Source: Pleurodeles waltl | Lineage: Eukaryota > Chordata > Amphibia > Caudata > Salamandridae | Direction of reading: 5' to 3' | DNA: 64,000 nt | NCBI RefSeq assembly: GCF_031143425.1 | Contig: NC_090440.1 | Coordinates: 1,264,909,123 to 1,264,973,122 of the forward strand | Part shown: positions 36,595 through 49,389 of the stretch, one piece after another | Position numbering within the stretch: position 1 is the stretch's first letter | Layout of the letters: each line of letters begins with the position of its first letter | The notes under the pieces: model-generated | Told to the model about the DNA's origin: nothing | Databases searched by the model: none | Seen by the model: only the letters and a program-made list of their open reading frames with translations | Position numbers and translations under genes: made by a program

Positions 36595-39500
36595 TGACTT
36601 GTGGGGCTCTGACCAGGTTCTGTTACCCAGAATCCTTTGCAAACCTCAAAATTTGGCTAAAAAAACACTTTTTCCTGTCATTTCGGTGACAGAAAGTTCT
36701 GGAATCTGAGAGGAGCCACAAATTTCCTTCCACCCAGCGTTTCCCCAAGTCTCCCGATAAAAATGGTACCTCACTTGTGTGGGTATGCCTAGCGCCCGAG
36801 ACAAGATATGCCCCAAAACACAACGTGGACATATCACATTTTTTCACAGAAAACAGAGCTGTTTTTTGCAAATGACTACCTGTAGATTTTTGCCTCTAGC
36901 TCAGCCGGCACCTAGGGAAACCTACCAAACCTGTGCATTTTTGAAAAATAGAGACCTAGGGGAATCCAACATGGGGTGACTTGTGGGGCTCTGACCAGGT
37001 TCTGATACGCAGAATCCTTTGCAAACCTCAAAATTTGGCTAAAAAACACATTTACCTCACATTATGGTGACAAGAAGTTCTGGAATCCGAGAGGAGCCAC
37101 ACATTTCCTTCCACCCAGCGTTCCCCCAAGTCTCCTGATAAAAATGGTACCTCACTTGTGTGGGTAGACCTAGCACCCGCGACAGGATATGCCCCAAAAC
37201 ACGACGTGGACACATCACATTTTCAGAAAGAAAACGGATCTGTTTTTTACTAAGTGCCTAGCTGTGGATTTTGGCCTCTAGCTCAGCCGGCCCCCCGGGA
37301 AGCGTACCAAAACTGTGCATTTTTTAAAACTAGAGACCTAAGGGAATCCAAGATGGGGTGACTTGTGGGGCTATGACCAGGTTCTGTTACCCAGAATCCT
37401 TTGCAAACCTCAAAATTTGGCTAAAAAAACACTTTTTCCTGTCATTTCGGTGACAGAAAGTTCTGGAATCTGAGAGGAGCCACAAATTTCCTTCCACCCA
37501 TCGTTTCCCCAAGTCTCCCGATAAAAATGGTACCTCACTTGTGTGGGTATGCCTAGCGCCCGCGACAAGATATGCCCCAAAACACAACGTGGACACATCA
37601 CATTTTTTCACAGAAAACAGAGCTGTTTTTTGCAAATGACTACCTGTAGATTTTGGCCTCTAGCTCAACCGGCCCCTAGGGAAACCTACCAAACCTGTGC
37701 ATTTTTGAAAAATAGAGACCGAGGGGAATCCAAGATGGGGTGACTTGTGGGGCTCTGACCAGGTTCTGTTACCCAGAATTCTTTGCAAACTTCAAAATTT
37801 TGCTAAAAAACACATTTACCTCATATTATGGTGACAAAAAGTTCTGGAATCCGAGAGGAGCCACACATTTCCTTCCACCCAGCGTTCCCCAAAGTCTGCC
37901 GATAAAAATGATACCTCACTAGTGTGGGTATGACTAGCGCCCGCAACAGGATATGCCCCAAAACACGACGTGGACACATCACATTTTCAGAAAGAAAACG
38001 GATCTGTTTTTTACTAAGTGCCTAGCTGTGGATTTTGGCCTCTAGCTCAGCTGGCACCTGGGGAAACCTAGCAAACCTGCACATTTTTGAAAACTAGACA
38101 CCTAGGGGAATCCAAGATGGGGTGACTTGTGGGGCTCTGACCAGGTTCTGTTACCCAGAATCCTTTGCAAACCCCAAAATTTGGCTAAAAAAAACACTTT
38201 TTCCTGTCATTTCGGTGACAGAAAGTTCTGGAATCTGAGAGGAGCCACAAATTTCCTTCCACCCATTGTTTCCCCAAGTCTCCCGATAAAAATGGTACAT
38301 CACTTGTGTGGGTATGCCTAGCGCCCGCGACAAGATATGCCCCAAAACACAACGTGGACACATCACATTTTTTCACAGAAAACAGAGCTGTTTTTTGCAA
38401 ATGACTACCTGTAGATTTTGGCCTCTAGCTCAGCCGGCACCTAGGGAAACCTACCAAACCTGTGCATTTTTGAAAAATAGAGACCTAGGGGAATCCAACA
38501 TGGGGTGACTTGTGGGGCTCTGACCAGGTTATGTTACCCAGAATTCTTTTCAAACCTCAAAATTTGGCTAAAAAATACATTTACCTCATATTATGGTGAC
38601 AAAAAGTTCTGGAATCCGAGAGGAGCCACACATTTCCTTCCACCCAGCGTTCCCCCAAGTCTGCCGATAAAAATGATACCTCACTAGTGTGGGTATGACT
38701 ATCGCCCGCAACAGGATATGCCCCAAAACACGACGTGGACACATCACATTTTCAGAAAGAAAACGGATCTGTTTTTTAGTAAGTGCCTAGCTGTGGATTT
38801 TGGCCTCTAGCTCAGCTGGCACCTGGGGAAACCTAGCAAACCTGCACATTTTTGAAAACTAGACACCTAGGGGAATCCAAGATGGGGTGACTTGTGGGGC
38901 TCTGACCAGGTTCTGTTACCCAGAATCCTTTGCAAACCCCAAAATTTGGCTAAAAAAACACTTTTTCCTGTCATTTCAGTGACAGAAAGTTCTGGAATCT
39001 GAGAGAAGACACAAATTTCCTTCCACCCATCGTTTCCCCAAGTCTCCCGATAAAAATGGTACCTCACTTGTGTGGGTATGCCTAGCGCCCGCAACAAAAT
39101 ATGCCCCAAAACACAACGTGGACATATCAAATTTTTTCACAGAAAACAGAGCTGTTTTTTGCAAATGACTACCTGTAGATTTTGGCCTCTAGCTCAGCCG
39201 GCACCTGGGGAAACCTAGCAAACCTGTGCATTTTTTTAAACTAGACACCTAGGGGAATCCAAGATGGGGTGACTTGTGGGGCTCTGACCAGGTTCTGTTA
39301 CCCAGAATCCTTTGCAAACCCCAAAATTTGGCTAAAAACACTTTTTCCTGTCATTTCGGTGACAGAAAGTTCTGGAATCTGAGAGGAGACACAAATTTCC
39401 TTCCATCCATCGTTTCCCCAAGTCTCCCGATAAAAATGGTACCTCACTTGTGTGGGTATGCCTAGCGCCCGCGACAAGATATGCCCCAAAACACAACGTG

Positions 39501-40032
39501 GACATATCACATTTTTTCACAGAAAACAGAGCTGTTTTTTGCAAATGACTACCTGTAGATTTTGGCCTCCAGCTCAGCCGGCACCTAGGGAAACCTACCA
39601 AAACTGTGCATTTTTTAAAACTAGAGACCTAGGGGAATCCAAGATGGGGTGACTTGTGGGGCTCTGACCAGGTTCTGTTACCCAGAATCCTTTGCAAACC
39701 TCAAAATTTGGCTAAAAAAACACTTTTTCCTGTCATTTCGGTGAAAGAAAGTTCTGGAATCTGAGAGGAGCCACAAATTTACTTCCACCCAGCGTTCCCC
39801 CAAGTCTCCCGATAAAAATGGTACCTCACTAGTGTGGGCAGGCCTAGCGCCCGCAACAGGATATGCCCCAAAACACAACGTGGACACATCCCATTTTTTC
39901 ACAGAAAACAGAGCTGTTTCTTGCAAAGTGCCTACCTGTAGATTTTGGCCTCTAGCTCAGCCGGCACCTAGGGAAACCTACCAAACCTGTGCATTATTTA
40001 AAACTAGAGACCTAGGGCAATCCAAAATGGGG
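36595..40032 (+). repeat. tgcaaatgactacctg subfamily in two-monomer units
   Basis: Starts are 36595, 36977, 37359, 37741, 38123, 38506, 38888, 39270 and 39650. The monomers at 36595, 37359 and 38123 form three 764-765 bp dimers with their neighbours. Alternate monomers carry tgcaaatgactacctg instead of tgcaaagtgcctacctg (near 36,867, 37,631, 38,398, 39,160 and 39,541). The same mark occurs in the long duplicates (near 26,533, 26,914, 31,509 and 31,891), so this block shares ancestry with them. Confidence 0.88.
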
Positions 40033-42289
40033 TGACTTGTGGGGCTATGACCAGGTTCTGTTACCCAGAATACTTTGCAAACCTCAAAAGTTGGCTAAAA
40101 AAACACTTTTTCCTGTCATTTCGGTGACAGAAAGTTCTGGAATCTGAGAAGAGCCACAAATTTCCTTCCACCCATCGTTCCCCCAAGTCTCCCGATAAAA
40201 ATGGTACCTCACTTGTGTGGGTAGGCCTAGCGCCCGCAACAGGATATGCCCCAAAACACAACGTGGACACATCCCATTTTTTCACAGAAAACAGAGATGT
40301 TTCTTGCAAAGTGCCTACCTGTAGATTTTGGCCTCTAGCTCAGCCGGCACCTAGGGAAACCTACCAAACCTGTGCATTTTTTAAAACTAGAGACCTAGGG
40401 CAATCCAAGATGGGGTGACTTGTGGGGCTATGACTAGGTTCTGTTACCCAGAATCCTTTGCAAACCTCAAAATTTGACTAAAAAACACATTTACCTCACA
40501 TTATGGTGATAGAAAGTTCTGGAATCTGAGATGAGCCACAAATTTCCTTCCACCCAGCGTTTCCCAAGTCTCCCGATAAAAATGGTACCTCACTTGTGTG
40601 GGTATGCCTAGCGCCCGCAACAGGATATGCCCCAAAACACGACGTGGACACATCACATTTTCAGAAAGAAAACGGATCTGTTTTTTACTAATTGCCTAGC
40701 TGGGGATTTTGGCCTCTAGCTCAGCTGGCACCTGGGGAAACCTAGCAAACCTGCACATTTTTGAAAACTAGACACCTAGGGGAATCCAAGATGGGGTGAC
40801 TTGTGGGGCTCTGACCAGGTTCTTTTACCCAGAATGCTTTGCAAACCTCAACATTTGGCCAAAAAAAACACTATTTCCTGTCATTTCGGTGACAGAAAGT
40901 TCTGGAATCTGAGAGGAGACACAAATTTCCTTCCACCCAGCGTTCCCCCAAGTCTCCCGTTAAAAATGGTACCTCACTTGTGAGGGTAGGCCTTGCGCCT
41001 GTGACAGGATATGCCCCAAAACACGACATGGACACATCACATTTTCAGAAAGAAAACAGAGCTGTTTTTTACAAAGTGCCTAGCTGTGGATTTTGGCCTC
41101 TAGCTCAGCACCTAGGGAAACCTAGCAAACCTGTGCATTTTTTAAAACTAGACACCTAGGGGAATCCAAGATGGGGTGACTTGTGGGGCTCTGACCAGGT
41201 TCTGTTACTCAGAATCCTTTGCAAACCTCAAAATTTGGCTAAAAAAACACTTTTTCCTGTCATTTCGGTGACAGAAAGTTCTGGAATCTGAGAGGAGCCA
41301 CAAATTTCCTTCCGCCCAGCGTTCCCCCAAGTCTCCCGATAAAAATAGTACCTCATATGTGTGGGTAGGCCTAGCGCCCGCGACAGGATATGCCCCAAAA
41401 CACAACGTGGACACATCCCATTTTTTCACAGAAAACAGAGCTGTTTTTTGCAAAGTGCCTACCTGTAGATTTTGGCCTCTAGCTCAGCCGACACCTAGGG
41501 AAACCTACCAAACCTGTGCATTTTTTAAAACTAGAGACCTAGGGGAATCCAAGATGGTGTGACTTGTGGGGCTCTGACCAGGTTCTGTTACTCAGAATCC
41601 TTTGCAAACCTCAAAATTTGGCTAAAAAACACATTTTCCTCAAATTATGGTGACAGAAAGTTCTGGAATCTGAGAGGAGCCACAAATTTCCTTCCACCCA
41701 GTGTTCCCCCAGGTCTCCCGATAAAAATGATACCTAACGTGTGTGGGTAGGCCTAGCGCCCGCAGCAGGAAATGCCCCAAAGCACAACGTGGACACACCC
41801 CATTTTTTGACAGAAAACAGAGATGTTTTTTGCAAAGTGCCTACCTGTAGATTTTGGCCTCTAGCTCAGCCGGCACCTAGGCAAACCTACCAAACCTGTG
41901 CATTTTTGAAAACTAGAGACCTAGGGGAATCCAAGATGGGGTGACTTGTGGAGCTCTGACCAGGTTCTGTTACCCAGAATCCTTTGCAAACCTCAAAATT
42001 TGGCACAAAAAAACACTTTTTCCTGTCATTTCGGTGACAGAAAGTTCTGGAATCTGAGAGGAGGCACAAAATTCCTTCCACCCAGCATTCCCCCAAGTCT
42101 TCCGATAAAAATGGGACCTCCCTTGTGTGGCTAGGCCTAGCGCCCGCGACAGGATATGCCCCAAAACACAACGTGGACACATCACATTTTCAGAAAGACA
42201 ACAGATCTGTTTTTTACTAAGTGCCTAGCTGTGGATTTTGGCCTCTAGCTCAGCTGGCACCTAGGGAAACCTACCAAACCTGTGCATTT
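40033..42289 (+). repeat. Mixed monomers without a local higher-order unit
   Basis: Starts are 40033, 40416, 40797, 41177, 41560 and 41942. The monomer starting at 40797 spans only 380 bp and has lost four bases inside the A-box-like motif (tagctcagcacctagg near 41,101). The 41560 and 41942 monomers have common front halves. I see no gene or insertion. Confidence 0.87.
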
Positions 42290-42325
42290 TTGAAAACTAG
42301 AGACCTAGGGGAATCCAAGATGGGG

Positions 42326-45007
42326 TGACTTGTGGGGCTCTGACCAGGTTCTGTTACCCAGAATCCTTTGCAAACCTCAAAATGTGGCAAAAAAAACACT
42401 TTTTCCTGTCCTTTCGGTGACAGAAAGTTCTAGAATCTGAGAGGAGGCACAAATTTCCTTCCACCCAGCATTCCCCCAAGTCTCCCGATAAAAATGGTAC
42501 CTCACTTGTGTGGGGAGGCCTAGCGCCCGCGTCAGGATATTCCTCAAAACACGACGTGGACACATCACATTTTCAGAAAGAAAACAGAGCTGTTTTTTTA
42601 CTGAGTGCATAGCTGTGGATTTTGGCCTCTAGCTCAGCCGGCACCTGGGGAAACCTAGCAAACATGCACCTTTTTGAAAACTAGACACCTAGGGGAATCC
42701 AAAATGGGGTTACTTGTGGGGCTCTGACCAGGTTCTGTTACCCAGAATCCTTTGCAAACCTCAAAATTTGGCAAAAAAAACACTTTTTCCTGTCCTTTCG
42801 GTGACAGAAAGTTCTGGAATCTGAGAGGAGCCACAAATTTCCTTTCACCCAGCGTTCCCCCAAGTCTCTCGATAAAAATGGTACCTCACTTGTGTGGGTA
42901 GGCCTAGCGCCCTCGACAGGGTATGCCCCAAAAACACAACGTTGTCACATCCCATTTTTTCACAGAAAACAGAGCTGTTTTTGCAAAGTGCCTACCTGTA
43001 GATTTTGGCCTCTAGCTCAGCCGGCACCTAGGGAAACCTACCAAACCTGTGCATTTTTGAAAACTAGAGACCTAGGGGAATCCAAGATGGGGTGACTTGT
43101 GGGGCTCTGACCAGGTTCTGTTACCCAGAATCCTTTGCAAACATCAAAATGTGGCAAAAAAAAACACTTTTTCCTGTCCTTTCGGTGACAGTAAGTTCTA
43201 GAATCTGAGAGGAGGCACACATTTCCTTCCACCCAGCATTCCCCCAAGTCTTCCGATAAAAATGGTACCTCACTTGTGTGGGTAGGCCTAGCGCCCGCGA
43301 CAGAATATGCCCCAAAACACAACGTGGACACATCCCATTTTTTCACAGAAAACAGAGCTGTTTTTTGCAAAGTGCCTACCTGTAGATTTTGGCCTTTAGC
43401 TCAGCCGGCACCTAGGGAATCCTACCAAACCTGTGCATTTTTGAAAACTAGAGACCTAGGGGAATCCAACATGGGGTGACTTGTGGGGCTCTGACCAGGT
43501 TCTGTTACCCAGAATCCTTTGCAAACCTCAAAATTTGGCTAAAAAACACATTTTCCTCAAATTATGGTGACAGAAAGTTCTGGAATCTGAGAGGAGCCAC
43601 AAATTTCCTTCCACCCAATGTTCCCCCAAGTCTCCCGATAAAAATGATACCTCACTTGTGTGGGTAGGCCTAGCGACCGCGACAGGAAATGCCCCAAAGC
43701 ACAACGTGGACACATCCCATTTTTTGACAGAAAACAGAGCTGTTTTTTGCAAAGTGCCTACCTGTAGATTGTGGCCTCTAGCTCAGCCGGCACCTAGGGA
43801 AACCTACCAAACCTGTGCATTTTTGAAAACTAGGGACCTAGGGTAATCCAAGATGTGGTGACTTGTGGGGCTCTGACCAGGTTCTGTGACCCAGAATCCT
43901 TTGCAAACCTCAGAATTTGGCTAAAAAAACACATTTTCCTCACATTTCGGTGACAGAAAGTTGTGGAATCTGAGAGGAGCCACAAATTTCCTTCCACCCA
44001 GCGTTACCCCAAGTCTGCAGATAAAAATGATACCTCACTTGTGTGGGTAGGCCTAGCGCCCGCGACAGGAAATGTCCCAAAACACATAGTGGGCACATCC
44101 CATTTTTTGACAGAAAACAGAGCTGTTTTTTGCAAAGTGCCTACCTGTAGATTTTGGCATCTAGCTCAGCCGGCACCTAGGGAAACCTACAAAACCTCTG
44201 CATTTTTGAAGACTAGAGACCTAGGGGAATCCAAGGTGGGGTGACTTGTGGGGATCTGACCAGGTTCTGTTACCCAGAATCCTTTGCAGACCTCAAAATG
44301 TGGCTAAAAAAACACTTTTTCCTGTCATTTCGGTGACAGAAAGTTCTGGAATCTAAGAGGAACCACAAATTTCCTTCCACCCAGCGTTTCCCCAAGTCTC
44401 CCGATAAAAATGATACCTCACTTGTGTGGGTATGCCTAGCGCCCGCGACAAGATATGCCCCAAAACACGACGTGGACACATCACATTTTCAGAAAGAAAA
44501 CGGATATGTTTTTTACTAAGTGCCTAGCTGTGGATTTTGGCCTCTAGCTCAGCTGGCACCTGGGGAAACCTAGCAAACCTGCACATTTTTGAAAACTAGA
44601 CACCTAGGGGAATCCAAGATGGGGTGACTTGTGGGGCTCTGACCAGGTTCTGTTACCCAGAATCCTTTGCAAACCTCAAAATGTGGCTAAAAAAACACTT
44701 TTTCCTGTCATTTCGGTGACAGAAAGTTCTGGAATCTGAGAGGAGACACAAATTTCCTTCCAACCAGCGTTCCCCCAAGTCTCCCGATAAAAATGGTACC
44801 TCACTTGTGTGGGTAGGCCTAGCGCCCGAAACAGGATATGCCCCAAAACACGACATGGACACATCACATTTTCAGAAAGAAAACAGAGCTGTTTTTTACT
44901 AAGTGCCTAGCTGTGGATTTTGGCCTCTAGCTCAGCCGGCACCAGGGGAAACCTAGCAAACCTGTGCATTTTTGAAAACTAGAGACCTAGGGGAATCCAA
45001 GATGGGG
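42326..45007 (+). repeat. Block C seven-monomer (2,682 bp) unit, copy 1
   Basis: Starts are 42326, 42710, 43093, 43477, 43859, 44242 and 44625. Private marks are cctgtcctttcgg, tgtggggaggcc and cgtcaggatattcctc in the first monomer; ccctcgacagggtatg and acgttgtcacatccc in the second; gacagtaagttctag in the third; cccaatgttcccc in the fourth; gatgtggtgac at the 43859 anchor; and ggggatctgacc at 44242. Similarity to copy 2 extends upstream to about 42,290. Confidence 0.93.
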
Positions 45008-47689
45008 TGACTTGTGGGGCTCTGACCAGGTTCTGTTACCCAGAATCCTTTGCAAACCTCAAAATGTGGCAAAAAAACACTTTTTCCTGTCCTTTCGGTG
45101 ACAGAAAGTTCTAGAATCTGAGAGGAGGTACAAATTTCCTTCCACCCAGCATTCCCCCAAGTCTCCCGATAAAAATGGTACCTCACTTGTGTGGGGAGGC
45201 CTAGCGCCCGCGTCAGGATATTCCTCAAAACACGACGTGGACACATCACATTTTCAGAAAGAAAACAGAGCTGTTTTTTTACTGAGTGCATAGCTGTGGA
45301 TTTTGGCCTCTAGCTCAGCCGGCACCTGGGGAAACCTAGCAAACATGCACCTTTTTGAAAACTAGACACCTAGGGGAATCCAAAATGGGGTGACTTGTGG
45401 GGCTCTGACCAGGTTCTGTTACCCAGAATCCTTTGCAAACCTCAAAATTTGGCAAAAAAAACACTTTTTCCTGTCCTTTCGGTGACAGAAAGTTCTGGAA
45501 TCTGAGAGGAGCCACAAATTTCCTTTCACCCAGCGTTCCCCCAAGTCTCTCGATAAAAATGGTACCTCACTTGTGTGGGTAGGCCTAGCGCCCTCGACAG
45601 GGTATGCCCCAAAAACACAACGTTGTCACATCCCATTTTTTCACAGAAAACAGAGCTGTTTTTTGCAAAGTGCCTACCTGTAGATTTTGGCCTCTAGCTC
45701 AGCCGGCACCTAGGGAAACCTACCAAACCTGTGCATTTTTGAAAACTAGAGACCTAGGGGAATCCAAGATGGGGTGACTTGTGGGGCTCTGACCAGGTTC
45801 TGTTACCCAGAATCCTTTGCAAACATCAAAATGTGGCAAAAAAAAACACTTTTTCCTGTCCTTTCGGTGACAGTAAGTTCTAGAATCTGAGAGGAGGCTC
45901 ACATTTCCTTCCACCCAGCATTCCCCCAAGTCTTCCGATAAAAATGGTACCTCACTTGTGTGGGTAGGCCTAGAGCCCGCGACAGAATATGCCCCAAAAC
46001 ACAACGTGGACACATCCCATTTTTTCACAGAAAACAGAGCTGTTTTTTGCAAAGTGCCTACCTGTAGATTTTGGCCTTTAGCTCAGCCGGCACCTAGGGA
46101 ATCCTACCAAACCTGTGCATTTTTGAAAACTAGAGACCTAGGGGAATCCAACATGGGGTGACTTGTGGGGCTCTGACCAGGTTCTGTTACCCAGAATCCT
46201 TTGCAAACCTCAAAATTTGGCTAAAAAACACATTTTCCTCAAATTATGGTGACAGAAAGTTCTGGAATCTGAGAGGAGCCACAAATTTCCTTCCACCCAA
46301 TGTTCCCCCAAGTCTCCCGAAAAAAATGATACCTCACTTGTGTGGGTAGGCCTAGCGACCGCGACAGGAAATGCCCCAAAGCACAACGTGGACACATCCC
46401 ATTTTTTGACAGAAAACAGAGCTGTTTTTTGCAGAGTGCCTACCTGTAGATTTTGGCCTCTAGCTCAGCCGGCACCTAGGGAAACCTACCAAACCTGTGC
46501 ATTTTTGAAAACTAGGGACCTAGGGTAATCCAAGATGTGGTGACTTGTGGGGCTCTGACCAGGTTCTGTGACCCAGAATCCTTTGCAAACCTCAGAATTT
46601 GGCTAAAAAAACACATTTTCCTCACATTTCGGTGACAGAAAGTTGTGGAATCTGAGAGGAGCCACAAATTTCCTTCCACCCAGCGTTACCCCAAGTCTGC
46701 CGATAAAAATGATACCTCACTTGTGTGGGTAGGCCTAGCGCCCGCGACAGGAAATGTCCCAAAACACATAGTGGGCACATCCCATTTTTTGACAGAAAAC
46801 AGAGCTGTTTTTTGCAAAGTGGCTACCTGTAGATTTTGGCATCTAGCTCAGCCGGCACCTAGGGAAACCTACAAAACCTCTGCATTTTTTAAGACTAGAG
46901 ACCTAGGGGAATCCAAGGTGGGGTGACTTGTGGGGATCTGACCAGGTTCTGTTACCCAGAATCCTTTGCAGACCTCAAAATTTGGCTAAAAAAACACTTT
47001 TTCCTGTCATTTCGGTGACAGAAAGTTCTGGAATCTAAGAGGAGCCACAAATTTCCTTCCACCCAGCGTTTCCCCAAGTCTCCCGATAAAAATGATACCT
47101 CACTTGTGTGGGTATGCCTAGAGCCCGCGACAGGATATGCCCCAAAACACGACGTGGACACATCACATTTTCAGAAAGAAAACGGATATGTTTTTTACTA
47201 AGTGCCTAGCTGTGGATTTTGGCCTCTAGCTCAGCTGGCACCTGGGGAAACCTAGCAAACCTGCACATTTTTGAAAACTAGACACCTAGGGGAATCCAAG
47301 ATGGGGTGACTTGTGGGGCTCTGACCAGGTTCTGTTACCCAGAATCCTTTGGAAACCTCAAAATGTGGCTAAAAAAACACTTTTTCCTGTCATTTCGGTG
47401 ACAGAAAGTTCTGGAATCTGAGAGGAGACACAAATTTCCTTCCAACCAGCGTTCCCCCAAGTCTCCCGATAAAAATGGTACCTCACTTGTGTGGGTAGGC
47501 CTAGCGCCCGCAACAGGATATGCCCCAAAACACGACATGGACACATCACATTTTCAGAAAGAAAACAGAGCTGTTTTTTACTAAGTGCCTAGCTGTGGAT
47601 TTTGGCCTCTAGCTCAGCCGGCACCAGGGGAAACCTAGCAAACCTGTGCATTTTTGAAAACTAGAGACCTAGGGAAATCGAAGATGGGG
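45008..47689 (+). repeat. Block C seven-monomer (2,682 bp) unit, copy 2
   Basis: Starts are 45008, 45391, 45775, 46159, 46541, 46924 and 47307. All private marks of copy 1 recur. New changes include a T in aggaggctcac near 45,896, cctagagcccgcg near 45,968, tcccgaaaaaaatg near 46,316 and gcagagtgcc near 46,432. The last two pass into the next, shorter copy. Confidence 0.93.
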
Positions 47690-49221
47690 TGACTTGTGGG
47701 GCTCTGACCAGGTTCTGTTACCCAGAATCCTTTGCAAACCTCAAAATTTGGCTAAAAAAACCCATTTTCCTCACATTTCGGTGACAGAAAGTTCTGGAAT
47801 CTGAGAGGAGCCACAAATTTCCTTCCACCCAGTGTTCCCCCAAGTCTCCCGAAAAAAATGATACCTCACTTGTGTGGGTAGGCCTAGCGCCCGCGACAGG
47901 AAATGCCCCAAAGCACAACGTGGACACATCCCATTTTTTGACAGAAAACAGAGCTGTTTTTTGCAGAGTGCCTACCTGTAGATTTTGGCCTCTAGCTCAG
48001 CCGGCACCTAGGGAAACCTACCAAACCTGTGCATTTTTGAAAACTAGGGACCTAGGGTAATCCAAGATGTGGTGACTTGTGGGGCTCTGACCAGGTTCTG
48101 TGACCCAGAATCCTTTGCAAACCTCAGAATTTGGCTAAAAAAACACATTTTCTTTACATTTCGGTGACAGAAAGTTCTGGAATCTGAGAGGAGCCACAAA
48201 TTTCCTTCCACCCAGCGTTACCCCAAGTCTGCCGATAAAAATGATACCTCACTTGTGTGGGTAGGCCTAGCGCCCGCGACAGGAAATGTCCCAAAACACA
48301 TAGTGGGCACATCCCATTTTTTGACAGAAAACAGAGCTGTTTTTTGCAAAGTGCCTATCTGTAGATTTTGGCATCTAGCTCAGCCGGCACCTAGGGAAAC
48401 CTACAAAACCTCTGCATTTTTGAAGACTAGAGACCTAGGGGAATCCAAGATGGGGTGACTTGTGGGGATCTGACCAGGTTCTGTTACCCAGAATCCTTTG
48501 CAGACCTCAAAATTTGGCTAAAAAAACACTTTTTCCTGTCATTTCGGTGACAGAAAGTTCTGGAATCTAAGAGGAGACACAAATTTCCTTCCACCCAGCG
48601 TTTCCCCAAGTCTCCCGATAAAAATGATACCTCACTTGTGTGGGTATGCCTAGCGCCCGCGACAGGATATGCCCCAAAACACGACGTGGACACATCACAT
48701 TTTCAGAAAGAAAACGGATATGTTTTTTACTAAGTGCCTAGCTGTGGATTTTGGCCTCTAGCTCAGCTGGCACCTGGGGAAACCTAGCAAACCTGCACAT
48801 TTTTGAAAACTAGACACCTAGGGGAATCCAAGATGGGGTGACTTGTGGGGCTCTGACCAGGTTCTGTTACCCAGAATCCTTTGCAAACCTCAAAATGTGG
48901 CTAAAAAAACACTTTTTCCTGTCATTTCGGTGACAGAAAGTTCTGGAATCTGAGAGGAGACACAAATTTCCTTCCAACCAGCATTCCCCCAAGTCTCCCG
49001 ATAAAAATGGTACATCACTTGTGTGGGTAGGCCTAGCGCCCGCAACAGGATATGCCCCAAAACACGACATGGACACATCACATTTTCAGAAAGAAAACAG
49101 AGATGTTTTTTACTAAGTGCCTAGCTGTGGATTTTGGCCTCTAGCTCAGCCGGCACCAGGGGAAACCTAGCAAACCTGTGCATTTTTGAAAACTAGAGAC
49201 CTAGGGGAATCGAAGATGGGG
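47690..49221 (+). repeat. Block C four-monomer (1,532 bp) derivative
   Basis: Starts are 47690, 48073, 48456 and 48839. It repeats the last four monomers of copy 2 at an offset of 1,532 bp and lacks the first three. The 47690 monomer is a hybrid: its front (aacccattttcctcacatttcgg) is new, and its back carries the copy-2 marks tcccgaaaaaaatg and gcagagtgcc. The same hybrid type recurs at 49222, so the shortened unit began a further round. Confidence 0.9.
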
Positions 49222-49389
49222 TGACTTGTGGGGCTCTGACCAGGTTCTGTTACCCAGAATCCTTTGCAAACCTCAAAATTTGGCTAAAAAAACCCATTTT
49301 CCTCACATTTCGGTGACAGAAAGTTCTGGAATCTGAGAGGAGCCACAAATTTCCTTCCACCCAGTGTTCCCCCAAGTCTCCCGAAAAAA

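Larger units (their letters stand above)
30591..36610 (+). repeat. Long duplicated segment, copy 2, internally expanded
   Basis: Starts are 30854, 31237, 31619, 32001, 32384, 32766, 33149, 33533, 33916, 34298, 34680, 35063, 35447, 35830 and 36212. It repeats copy 1 marker for marker but contains the five-monomer unit twice. Differences from copy 1 are few, for example caaaacactacgtgg near 30,695 and agagggggtgac near 31,612. Confidence 0.92.
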
